Shown in pieces: positions 43,401-52,425 of a stretch of 64,000 nucleotides of DNA. Origin of the DNA: JANXVY01 sp040080145. Its GTDB lineage: Bacteria > Pseudomonadota > Alphaproteobacteria > Rhizobiales > Hyphomicrobiaceae. The notes beneath the pieces were generated by a model, which ran no database searches, was not told where the DNA came from, and saw nothing but the letters and a program-made list of their open reading frames with translations. Within the stretch, counting starts at the first letter, position 1. Each line of letters opens with the position of its first letter. The position numbers were made by a program, and so were the translations under genes. The stretch covers positions 62,001-126,000 of the forward strand of contig JBEBJA010000074.1 of NCBI GenBank assembly GCA_040080145.1. The letters are read 5' to 3'.

Positions 43401-43439
43401 TGAAAATTTCATCCTTGAAATTGCCATATGTGAAATTTT
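43401..43439 (+). promoter_or_regulatory. Three 15-bp-spaced direct repeats upstream of cysH
   Basis: TGAAA occurs at 43401, 43416 and 43431, each followed by A/T-rich bases, exactly 15 bp apart. The first copy extends to the palindrome TGAAAATTTCA. They end about 63 bp before the cysH start and are a plausible operator for a sulfur regulator. Confidence 0.4.
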
Positions 43440-43501
43440 GTTCTATGTATTGCCGAAATTGTTCCTAGGTTTTAGAACTTCATTCCACTAGGTAGAGTGC
43501 C

Positions 43502-44275
43502 ATGACCTCACAGGACCTCGCATCATTATCGCTGACCGATATCGCTGCACTCGATGCGGCTATTGGCGATCTGGTGGATCTCGACCTCCGGATTGGCTGC
43601 ATCACAGCCACGGTGCCGGGCCGGATCGCATTTTCAACGAGCCTTGGTATGGAAGATCAGGCGGTTTTGCATGCCATCGCTGTTGGCAAAGCCGAGATCG
43701 ACGTCTTCACGCTCGAGACGGGCCGCAATTTTCCCGAAACGCTCGATACGCTGGAAATCAGTATTGCCCGCTATGGCGTGCCCATTCGAATTGTCGCGCC
43801 TGAAGGCCGCGAACTTGAAGCTCTTGTTGCTCGCGATGGCATCAATGGGTTCCGTCACAGCGTGGATAACCGCAAGGCCTGCTGCGCCGTGCGCAAGGTC
43901 CGTCCGCTCAACAGTGCGCTGGCGGGCGCTACCGGTTGGATCACCGGCTTGCGCCGCGAGCAATCGGCTGGCCGTGGTGGCGTACCGTTTGCTGCGCGCG
44001 ATGCAGCAACGGGCCTTATCAAACTCAATCCTATCGCTGATTGGTCATTGGACCAGCTCGAAGCCTACGTCGCTGCGCATGATGTCCCAGTGAACCCGCT
44101 TCATGCTCGCGGGTTTGCCTCCATCGGTTGCCAGCCCTGCACGCGGGCCATTCTGCCCGGCGAAGACATCCGTGCTGGCCGCTGGTGGTGGGAGAACGGC
44201 GACGGCAAGGAATGCGGCCTTCACAATCGCCCGAATTCAACGCCAGACGCCGCAGCGCAAGGAGCCGCGCAATGA
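43502..44275 (+). CDS. cysH: Phosphoadenylyl/adenylyl-sulfate reductase (Fe-S type)
   Basis: A 257-residue assimilatory reductase turning (P)APS into sulfite. The PAPS-binding region starts with FSTSLGMEDQAVLHAI. The cluster cysteines of the APS-reductase type are present as the pair in NRKACCAVRKVRPL (about residues 123-136) and CQPC in SIGCQPCTRAIL (about 204-215). ECGLH near the end carries the nucleophilic cysteine. The Fe-S ligands point to preference for APS, which agrees with the absence of an APS kinase gene nearby. It overlaps cysD by 4 bp. Confidence 0.93.
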   Translation: MTSQDLASLSLTDIAALDAAIGDLVDLDLRIGCITATVPGRIAFSTSLGMEDQAVLHAIAVGKAEIDVFTLETGRNFPETLDTLEISIARYGVPIRIVAPEGRELEALVARDGINGFRHSVDNRKACCAVRKVRPLNSALAGATGWITGLRREQSAGRGGVPFAARDAATGLIKLNPIADWSLDQLEAYVAAHDVPVNPLHARGFASIGCQPCTRAILPGEDIRAGRWWWENGDGKECGLHNRPNSTPDAAAQGAAQ

Positions 44276-45177
44276 CGCTCGCACTATCCCACTTGGATCT
44301 GCTCGAAGCAGAGGCCATCCATATTTTCCGCGAAGCTGCGGCTCAGTTCCGCAAGCCTGTGCTGATGTATTCGATCGGGAAGGACTCGACGGTCCTGTTG
44401 CATCTGGCGCGCAAGGCGTTCTATCCGCAGAAGCCGCCGTTCCCGCTGCTCCACGTCGATACAACCTGGAAGTTCCGGGAAATGATCGCATTTCGCGACA
44501 AGACCGTCGCGGACTTCGGGCTCGACCTCATCACATATACAAATCAGGACGGCATCGAGCGGAACGTAAACCCGTTCAATTTTTCGCCCTCCGTCTATAC
44601 CGACGTGATGAAGACCGCAGCCTTGAAGCAGGCGCTTGATGCGCACGGTTTTGATGCGGCCTTTGGTGGCGCTCGGCGTGATGAAGAAGCCTCACGTGCC
44701 AAGGAGCGCGTGTTTTCGTTCCGCTCGGCTGGCCATCGGTGGGACCCGCGCAGACAGCGCCCGGAGATGTGGCGCTTGTTGAACGGGCGTCTGGGTGCTG
44801 GTGAAACCGTCCGCGTCTTCCCGCTATCAAATTGGACGGAACGTGATATCTGGCGCTACATCCAGCGCGAAAAGCTCGACATCGTGCCGCTGTATTTGGC
44901 GGCTCTGCGCCCAACGGTTGAGCGTAACGGCCAGCTCCTTGTGGTCGATGACGAGCGCTTGCCGCTGCTTGCTGGTGAAACGCCGCTTATCCGGAGCGTG
45001 CGCTTCCGTACGCTTGGCTGCTATCCGCTGACTGCTGCCGTCTTATCTACCGCCGCTGATCTCAATGCGGTTGTGGAAGAAACGCTGACGTCCAAAACCT
45101 CCGAACGCCAAGGCCGATTGATCGACCACGATCAGTCCGGCGCGATGGAAAAGAAGAAGCAAGAGGGCTATTTCTGA
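44272..45177 (+). CDS. cysD: Sulfate adenylyltransferase subunit 2
   Basis: A 301-residue CysD protein, the catalytic ATP sulfurylase subunit making APS. The PP-loop motif is MYSIGKDSTVLLHLARKAFY (about residues 31-50). FPLLHVDTTWKFREM and GARRDEEASRAKERVFSFR follow, then FPLSNWTERDIWRYI. It begins with an ATGA overlap with cysH, and its stop overlaps the cysN start by one base. Confidence 0.96.
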   Translation: MTLALSHLDLLEAEAIHIFREAAAQFRKPVLMYSIGKDSTVLLHLARKAFYPQKPPFPLLHVDTTWKFREMIAFRDKTVADFGLDLITYTNQDGIERNVNPFNFSPSVYTDVMKTAALKQALDAHGFDAAFGGARRDEEASRAKERVFSFRSAGHRWDPRRQRPEMWRLLNGRLGAGETVRVFPLSNWTERDIWRYIQREKLDIVPLYLAALRPTVERNGQLLVVDDERLPLLAGETPLIRSVRFRTLGCYPLTAAVLSTAADLNAVVEETLTSKTSERQGRLIDHDQSGAMEKKKQEGYF

Positions 45178-46808
45178 TGACTGCTTCCGCTTCGCGCCGC
45201 AAGGCAACGCCGACCGCTGTGGCCTCGGCTCTTGCATTTTCGCCTGCAGAATTTGCTGACGGGGGAACTGCATCTGGCGCTCCCGTTACGCTGCTCAATC
45301 CAAAGCCTACGCCGGTTGGGCGCGCAGAGAACGTGCGTTCAACCGTCGAGGCAGCGCCCGTTGCCCGTAGCGCCAGTAGTGCGCGCGAACTGAACGGTAT
45401 CCTGCGTCTGTTGACTTGCGGGTCGGTCGACGATGGCAAGTCAACCCTGATCGGGCGGCTGCTGTTTGATGCATCCGATCTTTACGACGACCAGCGCGCC
45501 ACCATCGAGCGCTCACGGCTTGCGGGAACGTCGGGCCTGCCTGATTTCAGCCTCCTTGTTGATGGCCTTGCCGCCGAGCGCGAGCAGGGGATCACCATTG
45601 ATATTGCCTGGCGCTACTTTGATACTGAGAGGCGGCGCTTTGTCGTCATCGACAGCCCAGGTCACGAACAATACACACGGAACATGGCGAGCGGCGCGTC
45701 TCATGCCGACGTCGCCATTATGCTAGTCGATGCGCGCACCGGCATCAAAAAGCAGACGCTCCGCCACGCCGCGATCCTCGATCTGATGGGCGTCCGCCGC
45801 GTCGTGCTGGCCGTCAACAAGATGGACCTCGTAGGTTTTGCGCAGGAGCAATACGCGGCCATTTCAGCCGATTTTGCCAAGCTGACCACGCGCTTTGGTT
45901 TCACCGAGGCTATCGCTATTCCCGTCGCGGCCGTCACTGGCGACAACATCGCCCGTCAATCCGACGCCATGGCTTGGTACACGGGGCCGACATTGCTTGC
46001 CTACCTCGACGGTCTGCCGTCGCGCATCACTCATGCGGGCGGTCAATTCCGCATGCCGGTGCAGACTGTGTTGCGCGACGGGCTCGATTTCCGTGGGCTT
46101 GCCGGCACCGTTGCGGCTGGTAGCGTTTGCGTTGGTGATCGCATTGTCGACGTGTTGTCGGGCCGTTCCAGTCGCGTGCAGCGCATCGCGACGATGGGTG
46201 GCGACCTCGAAGTGGCCCGCACCGGCCAGGCTGTCGCCATTCAGCTTGAAAACGATCTCGATATATCGCGGGGTGCCGTATTGTCGGGCGCTGGCCCCGA
46301 GCCCGTCGCGGCGAATGCACTTGATGTCAAGTTTGTCTGGCTGGCTGAAGACGGCTTTGATCCCAAGGCGTCATACCTGTTGCGCACAGCAACCGATCTT
46401 GTGCCGGTTTCAAAGCTGAGGATCAATGCGTTACTCGATCTTGAAACGCTGCAGACGTCGCCCGCGTCGCGCTGTGTCATGAACGACATTGCGTTGGCAG
46501 AGATTGATCTTGGCCGTCCCGTTGCCGTTGATGCGTTCAATGAACACGCTGAAACGGGTAGTTTCATGATCGTCAATACCCTGACCGGCGCATCTGTTGC
46601 GGGCGGTGTTATTCTGGCGGCACGGGCGGCTGAAAGCCCGATTGCGGTAAGTGCGACTGGGTTCGTTGTCACCAGGGCAACGCTGGCTGCGGGTCTTTGC
46701 TCTGACTTGGACGAGAGTGCTGCTGGACGGGCGGAATTTGAACGCCGTACGCTGGAACTCGTCAAGCTGTTTGGAGCGGCTGGTGCTGCAGTCAGCTTCG
46801 ACATCTGA
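45177..46808 (+). CDS. cysN: Sulfate adenylyltransferase subunit 1 (GTPase)
   Basis: A 543-residue CysN protein, the GTPase that drives ATP sulfurylase. The G domain starts near residue 80 (LTCGSVDDGKSTLIGRLLFD), with DSPGHEQYTRNMASGA and AVNKMDL. EF-Tu-like beta-barrel domains fill the rest to about residue 520. No fused APS kinase (CysC) domain is present. An alanine-rich extension of about 75 residues precedes the G domain. It completes the cysH-cysD-cysN operon. Confidence 0.94.
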   Translation: MTASASRRKATPTAVASALAFSPAEFADGGTASGAPVTLLNPKPTPVGRAENVRSTVEAAPVARSASSARELNGILRLLTCGSVDDGKSTLIGRLLFDASDLYDDQRATIERSRLAGTSGLPDFSLLVDGLAAEREQGITIDIAWRYFDTERRRFVVIDSPGHEQYTRNMASGASHADVAIMLVDARTGIKKQTLRHAAILDLMGVRRVVLAVNKMDLVGFAQEQYAAISADFAKLTTRFGFTEAIAIPVAAVTGDNIARQSDAMAWYTGPTLLAYLDGLPSRITHAGGQFRMPVQTVLRDGLDFRGLAGTVAAGSVCVGDRIVDVLSGRSSRVQRIATMGGDLEVARTGQAVAIQLENDLDISRGAVLSGAGPEPVAANALDVKFVWLAEDGFDPKASYLLRTATDLVPVSKLRINALLDLETLQTSPASRCVMNDIALAEIDLGRPVAVDAFNEHAETGSFMIVNTLTGASVAGGVILAARAAESPIAVSATGFVVTRATLAAGLCSDLDESAAGRAEFERRTLELVKLFGAAGAAVSFDI

Positions 46809-46960
46809 AGCGGAACTGCTTTCGATCGGACCCATGGGGCAAGGGGGTGTGTTAGATGTCTCTTGCCCCGGCGGCGTCGTTCACTGCTGTTGCACGCCCG
46901 TTTGAAACAGCATCGTGCCTTAGAATTTGGACGTGGTTTTGATAGGAAGGCCGGTTTCTA

Positions 46961-46987
46961 CCCCGCTGTCGCGGGGGCATGTTTTTT
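46961..46987 (+). terminator. Probable terminator downstream of cysN
   Basis: CCCCGC (46961-46966) pairs with GCGGGG (46971-46976) across TGTC; a T-run (TTTTTT) begins 5 bases later. It lies 150 bp after cysN and 85 bp before the TauE gene. Confidence 0.5.
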
Positions 46988-47072
46988 CCGGAAGCACTCT
47001 TGCGTTTCGTAGCAAGGGGTCCCGTTAGGAAATGGTTGCGGGGGCTATTCGACACCAAAGGGCAAACACGAT

Positions 47073-47873
47073 ATGGAATGGGCATTGCCCCCTGCTTTTT
47101 TGCTGCTCGTTGCAGGCGGTTTTCTCGTTGGGCTGCTGGTTGGGCTGACAGGCGTCGGAGCGGGTTCGTTGACGACCCCCTTTCTTATATCGGTGATCGG
47201 CGTCAACCCAATGGTGGCGGTTGGCACGGACTTGCTGTTTGCCTGCATCACCAAGACCACGTCGGCATGGCATCATCACAGGCTGAACAACGTCGATTAT
47301 AAGATACTTGGTTGGCTTGCGCTTGGCAGCCTACCGGGTGCGGCACTCGTGTTTATGGCATTCTGGCTGACGGGCATGGATGCGAAGGCGCTTGCTGCCA
47401 CAATCCGGCTTGTGCTGGCTATCGCATTGATCATCAGTGCGCTTGCCATTGCGTTGTATCCCTTTATCGCCGGGCGCTTCCAGGGTGGAATGCCGGGTGA
47501 TTTGGTGACGGCGTCGCCCCGCCCCGAGTGGACCTTTCTGCTTGGTATGGTGATTGGGATTACGGTTGCGCTAACGTCGGTCGGAGCTGGTGCAATTGGT
47601 GTTGTCGTGTTGACGGCCTTGTATCCCGCACTCGCAATGCGGAGGCTTGTTGGCACGGATGTCGTTCATGCGATCCCGCTCACGCTGTTGGCGGGCCTTG
47701 GACATTTGAGCTTTGGTCACGTTGATCTAAGTCTGTTGGCGACGCTGCTGGCGGGATCGGTCCCAGGTATTGCGCTGGGAACTCGCCTGACCGGCATTCT
47801 GCCTGACCGCATTTTGCGCGCGCTGCTGGCTGGCATTCTCTGTCTGGCCGCTACCGCACTTTGGAATAAGTGA
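47073..47873 (+). CDS. TauE/SafE-family sulfite exporter-like permease
   Basis: A 266-residue membrane protein with about eight helices in two similar halves. The family repeat is visible as GGFLVGLLVGLTGVGAGSLT (about residues 14-33) and GMVIGITVALTSVGAGAIGV (about 157-176). TauE/SafE proteins export sulfite or sulfonates or take up sulfur compounds. Its position after cysHDN suggests a role in handling excess sulfite from this pathway. Confidence 0.88.
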   Translation: MEWALPPAFLLLVAGGFLVGLLVGLTGVGAGSLTTPFLISVIGVNPMVAVGTDLLFACITKTTSAWHHHRLNNVDYKILGWLALGSLPGAALVFMAFWLTGMDAKALAATIRLVLAIALIISALAIALYPFIAGRFQGGMPGDLVTASPRPEWTFLLGMVIGITVALTSVGAGAIGVVVLTALYPALAMRRLVGTDVVHAIPLTLLAGLGHLSFGHVDLSLLATLLAGSVPGIALGTRLTGILPDRILRALLAGILCLAATALWNK

Positions 47874-47905
47874 TGGTGTGACACGACGAGCGATGTTCGG
47901 CGGTC

Positions 47906-50191
47906 TTATTCAAAGATCCGCTCGACCTTGTTGACGACGGAGTGAGCGCGCAGACCTGAGATGATGTGGGTCAGGTGCGCGAGATCGTAGACCCCGAGCA
48001 TGATCCGCATGGTGGTGAAGTCCGAGGCCCGCTCAAGCATGAAGAGTTTGTCGATATTGCCGCCAGCCTGGCCTATGAGGCTCGCGACCTGAGCGAGGGT
48101 GCCCGGCTCGTTGGGGCAATCGACATCAATCGAGGCAGGGAAGCGCTCCAGCCGCCGTTGATCGACATCCCACGTCACGTCGATCCAGCGTTCGTGCTCG
48201 TACTCTTTGAGGCGTGGTGAATGGATCTGGAAAATCCGGATTCCTTCGCCGGGCGTCAGGACGCCGATAATGCGGTCGCCGGGGACGGCACCGCCGGGTT
48301 CGAAGCTCACAGGGACATCGTTCTTCAGGCCGCGAATAGGTATTCCTGTTCCCGGCAAAGCATTTGTGTTGTCGCTATGGGCACCGTCACCTGCGGCATC
48401 CGGGATGAGACCGTCTGTCGTGCGGAATTTCAGGCCCGATGCGCTCGTCAGATTGAACCAGCCGTCCTCACCTTCGCCACGTTCTGCACCCTTGCGGGCT
48501 CTCAATTTGGCCGCTGCCGCTTCGCCCGGACGACCTTCCGGTTCGAGGGCCGCGACGGCTTCAGGAATTGGAATTTCATTGCGGGCGACCGCGACCAGCA
48601 CGTCGTCGACGCTTTTCTGGCTGAAGCGCGTCGTCAGCCGCCGCAAGTCGTCGGGCAATTCCTGCCCGTTGCGATGAAACTGGGCTGTCAGAAGCCTGCG
48701 GCCGAGTTCAATGAACCGCCGCCGTTCTGCCTCGCGTGCCGAACGGCGGATCGCGAGTTGCGCGCGCCCTGTCGCTACAAATGCCTCCCAGGCGGCAGGG
48801 TGAACATGCCCCTTGGTGGTCAGCACTTCGACTTCGTCGCCATTGCGCAGTTTCGTCTCGATGGGCACTTGCCGGCCATTGACGATTGCACCGCTCGCAA
48901 TTGCACCGACGTCGGTGTGAACGGCATAAGCAAAGTCGAGTGGCGTTGCTCCGCGCGGCAAGGCAATAAGGCTTCCTTTCGGGGTAAAGCAGAACACCTG
49001 GTCGCGGAACAATTCGAGCTTGGTGTGTTCCAGGAACTCTTCGGCGTTGTCGCCTTCCATCAGGCTTTCGACCATCCGCCGCAACCAAGCATACGGATTG
49101 GCGTTGGTCTCCAGGCTCGGCGGCTGGGGTTCGCCGCCGCCATTGGTGCTGCGGGATTTGCTGTCTTTGTAGATGGCATGGGCTGCAACCCCGTATTCGG
49201 CGGTCTCGTGCATGCGCTGGGTACGGATCTGCAACTCGAGCCGCTGCTTGCGGGGGCCGAGAACCGTCGTGTGGATTGATTGGTAGCCGTTCTGTTTGGC
49301 AACGGAGATGTAGTCCTTGAAGCGTCCCGGGACGGCCTGCCATGTCGTATGAACCAGCCCGAGCGCCCGGTAGCAGTCGGCTTCGGTTTCGACAATGATA
49401 CGGAATGCGTAGATATCCGACAGTTTTTCGAGCGACGTTTTCTTCTGAACTATCTTGTCCCAGATCGCGTAAGGCTTTTTTTCCCGCCCGGTAAGGAAGC
49501 CTTTGATTCCGCTATCGGCCAGTTTGGCATTCAGCGCTGCCATCGTCTCGTCAAGGAGCCCGCCGGTCGTTTTGCGCAACGCTTCGAGTTTGTCGTTGAT
49601 CGCCTTGTGGGCCATCGGATGCAGCCAGCGGAACGAATGCTCCTCAAGTTCCTCGCGGATTTGCTGCATGCCGATGCGGCCCGCGAGCGGGGCATAGATG
49701 TCGAGTGTTTCCTGGGCGTTGCGTTGCTGGCTTTCCACCGTGTTGTGCTCGAGCGTGCGCATATTGTGCAAACGGTCGGCGAGCTTGACGAGGAGCACGC
49801 GGATGTCGCTGGAAATTGCGATCAGCAGCTTGCGGAAATTCTCGGCCTGTTCGGCCTTCTTAGACACAAGATCAAGCCGCTTGATCTTGGTCAGTCCATC
49901 GACCAGTTCGCCAATCTTTTTGCCGAATAGATTGTCGATCTCAACCCGCGTCGCGGCGGTGTCTTCGATGGTGTCGTGGAGCAGCGCGGTCGCAATCGTC
50001 GCGTCGTCGAGCTTAAGCTCGGTCAGGATGGCGGCAACTTCAAGGGGATGGGAAAAGTAGGGGTCGCCTGATTTGCGCCTTTGATGCCCATGCGCCTTCA
50101 TGGCGTACACATAAGCGCGGTTGAGCAAAGCCTCATCCGCCTTGGGATCGTATTTCAGAACGCGCTCTACGAGCTCGTACTGGCGCATCAT
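47906..50191 (-). CDS. rsh: Bifunctional (p)ppGpp synthetase/hydrolase Rsh
   Basis: A 761-residue long RelA/SpoT homologue. The HD hydrolase domain carries SHPLEVAAIL and LLHDTIEDT (about residues 46-75). The synthetase domain shows NGYQSIHTTVLGP and ELQIRTQRMHETAEYGVAAH (about 290-340). The TGS domain starts near 395 (FTPKGSLIALPRGATPLDFA), and the C-terminal ACT domain lies at about 690-760. An acidic linker before the ACT region is long and poorly conserved. Having both activities intact fits alphaproteobacteria with a single Rsh. It lies downstream of rpoZ on the same strand. Confidence 0.96.
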   Translation of the reverse strand: MMRQYELVERVLKYDPKADEALLNRAYVYAMKAHGHQRRKSGDPYFSHPLEVAAILTELKLDDATIATALLHDTIEDTAATRVEIDNLFGKKIGELVDGLTKIKRLDLVSKKAEQAENFRKLLIAISSDIRVLLVKLADRLHNMRTLEHNTVESQQRNAQETLDIYAPLAGRIGMQQIREELEEHSFRWLHPMAHKAINDKLEALRKTTGGLLDETMAALNAKLADSGIKGFLTGREKKPYAIWDKIVQKKTSLEKLSDIYAFRIIVETEADCYRALGLVHTTWQAVPGRFKDYISVAKQNGYQSIHTTVLGPRKQRLELQIRTQRMHETAEYGVAAHAIYKDSKSRSTNGGGEPQPPSLETNANPYAWLRRMVESLMEGDNAEEFLEHTKLELFRDQVFCFTPKGSLIALPRGATPLDFAYAVHTDVGAIASGAIVNGRQVPIETKLRNGDEVEVLTTKGHVHPAAWEAFVATGRAQLAIRRSAREAERRRFIELGRRLLTAQFHRNGQELPDDLRRLTTRFSQKSVDDVLVAVARNEIPIPEAVAALEPEGRPGEAAAAKLRARKGAERGEGEDGWFNLTSASGLKFRTTDGLIPDAAGDGAHSDNTNALPGTGIPIRGLKNDVPVSFEPGGAVPGDRIIGVLTPGEGIRIFQIHSPRLKEYEHERWIDVTWDVDQRRLERFPASIDVDCPNEPGTLAQVASLIGQAGGNIDKLFMLERASDFTTMRIMLGVYDLAHLTHIISGLRAHSVVNKVERIFE

Positions 50192-50369
50192 GGTCCGCTC
50201 ATCTCCTCATCGCGGACGGGACCGCTGGCTGTTCACGCATGACACCATGCGCAAATCTGAGTTTTGGCACTTGGTTTGCGCGCGCGGGGCTGGTTGGGCG
50301 GCCGCGCGCAAAACACGAGAGCGTGACCAGCCTACAGCCCTATCGCGTGATTGCAACGTGTCGAAAGGA

Positions 50370-50816
50370 TCAACGGCCCCGGTCGTGACGGTCGCGCTCG
50401 CGATCGCGGGGGCCGCCGTTGCCGACTGACGACGGCTCGCTGGGGGTCATGCTTTCCAAGCCGCGCAACAGCTGTTCTTCGGTCATGGTATCAACCACGC
50501 CGTCACGGCTCATGTCGTCGCGGCCAAGGATCGGTGCGCGGCGGTCGCTGGTCAACACAGGGGCAGCCGCTGCTTCGGGTTCATCGACTTCGACATTCTT
50601 CTGGATCGAATGGATCAGGCCTTCGCGCATGTCCTCGACGCCGACGGTCTGGTCGGCGATTTCGCGGAGTGCAATGACTGGGTTCTTGTCATTGTCGGGT
50701 TCAACGGTAATGGCGCTTCCGTTGGTGATGGCGCGGGCGCGGTGGGCAGCAATCAAAACCAGTTCGAAACGATTGGGGATTTTGTCGACACAATCTTCGA
50801 CGGTAACACGTGCCAT
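50370..50816 (-). CDS. rpoZ: RNA polymerase omega subunit
   Basis: A 148-residue omega subunit. The start MARVTVEDCVDKIPNRFELV at ATG 50816 and the following LIAAHRARAITNGSAITVEP are the classic omega N-terminus that embraces the beta-prime C-terminus. The extra C-terminal 60-70 residues are charged and end in an Arg/Asp-rich stretch (RDRERDRHDRGR), longer than in enterobacteria but common in alphaproteobacteria. It precedes rsh, a frequent pairing linked to ppGpp binding by omega. Confidence 0.95.
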   Translation of the reverse strand: MARVTVEDCVDKIPNRFELVLIAAHRARAITNGSAITVEPDNDKNPVIALREIADQTVGVEDMREGLIHSIQKNVEVDEPEAAAAPVLTSDRRAPILGRDDMSRDGVVDTMTEEQLLRGLESMTPSEPSSVGNGGPRDRERDRHDRGR

Positions 50817-50968
50817 ACGGGGACCTTTCGAGCAACGGCGCGGGGGCCGGACCATAGACGCGCGAGCGGCAATATCATACACGCTCGAAGAAGCGTTCGC
50901 GTCCCGAGTAATCGTTCATCCCACGTTTCGCAGTTGAAATCAAGGCGGAGCAGACATGCCATCCAGGA

Positions 50969-51562
50969 TTACTCCTGGCGGTGCATCTCGGCTTCAATTG
51001 AAATGCGAATTTCGTCGGAGACTAAGGGGATCAGACGCGACATGCCCCACTCGCTGCGCAAGATCTGCGTGCGGGCAGAAAAACCAGCGGCGATTTTGCC
51101 GGCAAAGGTTGGATTGACGGCTCCCAAGGGATGCTGCCCCAAGAAATTCCACACGACGGCAAGGGTAATCGGCTTTGTGACCCCGTTGATGGATAAGTTG
51201 CCCTCTAGCTCTGCGGTCTTGTCGCCTGTCACTCTGACGCTGGTCGATTTGAACGTGATCGTTGGGTGGGTGGGTACGTCGAAATAGTCCTTGGTTTTGA
51301 CGAGTGCGGTATCAAGCGGGGGGACCCCCGTGTTCATGCTGGCGACTGGAATCGTCACATTGACCGTCGTTGCGTCCGGCTTTTCCCCGTCAAACGACAC
51401 CGTACCGGATAGGTCGGTAAACTTGCCCGACTGCCGCGACAAGCCGAGATGATCCCAGGAAAAGCGGATTTCGGTGTGCTGCTTATCAAGGACGAATTGA
51501 TCGGCGCGCGCTTCAAATCCCATGCTTGAGACAAGTAGCAGTCCGAGTAAGGCAAAGCGCAT
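50969..51562 (-). CDS. YceI-family periplasmic lipid-binding protein
   Basis: A 197-residue exported lipocalin-like protein. The signal peptide (LLGLLLVSSMGFEARA) is followed by the YceI barrel: FVLDKQHTEIRFSWDHLGLS, then TVSFDGEKPDATTVNVTIP and DYFDVPTHPTITFKSTSVRV. Members bind polyisoprenoids or fatty acids and are sometimes stress induced. The ATG at 51562 has GGAGA upstream. Confidence 0.9.
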   Translation of the reverse strand: MRFALLGLLLVSSMGFEARADQFVLDKQHTEIRFSWDHLGLSRQSGKFTDLSGTVSFDGEKPDATTVNVTIPVASMNTGVPPLDTALVKTKDYFDVPTHPTITFKSTSVRVTGDKTAELEGNLSINGVTKPITLAVVWNFLGQHPLGAVNPTFAGKIAAGFSARTQILRSEWGMSRLIPLVSDEIRISIEAEMHRQE

Positions 51563-51618
51563 ACGGTCGTCTCCGGTCATCGTCGAAGGTGGTCACGTCG
51601 GATGCACGCCGAGCAAGT

Positions 51619-52371
51619 CTAAAGTGCGGCGGACATTCCGCCGTCAACAACCAGTTCGGAGCCCGTAATATAGGAGGCGTCGTCGCTGGCCAAAAACAGC
51701 GCGGCGCGCGCCATCTCGTCTGGAGTGCCAAAGCGGCGCATCGGGGTCTTTTCGATCAACGCCGTTCGGAACTGCGGAAGTTTCAACGCGCGCTGGGTCA
51801 GTTTGGTTTCGACGTACCCAGGGGCGAGCGTATTGACGCGGATGTTGAACGGCGCATATTCGACCGCGAGGCCCCGCGTTAAGGCCGCCACAGCGCCCTT
51901 GGTTGCCGAATAGGCTGCAAGCGGGCGAATGCCGCGATTGCCCATGATCGACGCGACATTGACGAGCGAGCCTTTGCCGGATGCCCTGAGAAGATCGAAC
52001 CCGTCGCGGGCCATGCGGAAGACACCGTCCAAGTTGACCTCGCGCAGTTTGACCCACTCGGCATCCGTCATGTTGCGGACGTCGGCGAGTACGTTAAGGC
52101 CTGCGTTGTTGATAAGGATGTCGATGCGGGCATGGCCAGCCTTGATCGTCCGCATGAGTTGGGTCACGTCCTGGCCGCGTGTGACGTCGACGGCCAGTGA
52201 CGATGCGGCAAGGCCTTGTCCGTTCAGGTCGGCAGCCACTTTTTCGGCCGCGGTTGCATCCATGTCGGTGACGTAGACGTACGCGCCCTCAGCAGCGAAC
52301 AGACGGGCCATGGCCTCGCCAATACCATTGCCGGCACCCGTCACGACGGCGATTTTTCCAGCCAATCTCAC
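51619..52371 (-). CDS. Short-chain dehydrogenase/reductase (FabG-like)
   Basis: A 250-residue classical SDR. The NAD(P)-binding TGAGNGIGEAMARLFA (about residues 11-26), the NNAGLNV turn and the catalytic S...YSATKGA (tyrosine near residue 153, lysine near 157) are all in place. PGYVETKLT and the C-terminal YITGSELVVDGGMSAAL match 3-oxoacyl-ACP reductase-type members. The substrate cannot be told from sequence. It follows recO on the same strand. Confidence 0.9.
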   Translation of the reverse strand: MRLAGKIAVVTGAGNGIGEAMARLFAAEGAYVYVTDMDATAAEKVAADLNGQGLAASSLAVDVTRGQDVTQLMRTIKAGHARIDILINNAGLNVLADVRNMTDAEWVKLREVNLDGVFRMARDGFDLLRASGKGSLVNVASIMGNRGIRPLAAYSATKGAVAALTRGLAVEYAPFNIRVNTLAPGYVETKLTQRALKLPQFRTALIEKTPMRRFGTPDEMARAALFLASDDASYITGSELVVDGGMSAAL

Positions 52372-52425
52372 GTTTGAACCCCGCTTATGATTTCAAGTTT
52401 GGGATAGGCGGCACGCCTTGATCCA

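Noticed and set aside
48221..49279. Plus-strand open frame of 352 codons opposite rsh
   Set aside because: It lies entirely inside rsh, shows no family motif and has the composition of an antisense shadow in GC-rich DNA.
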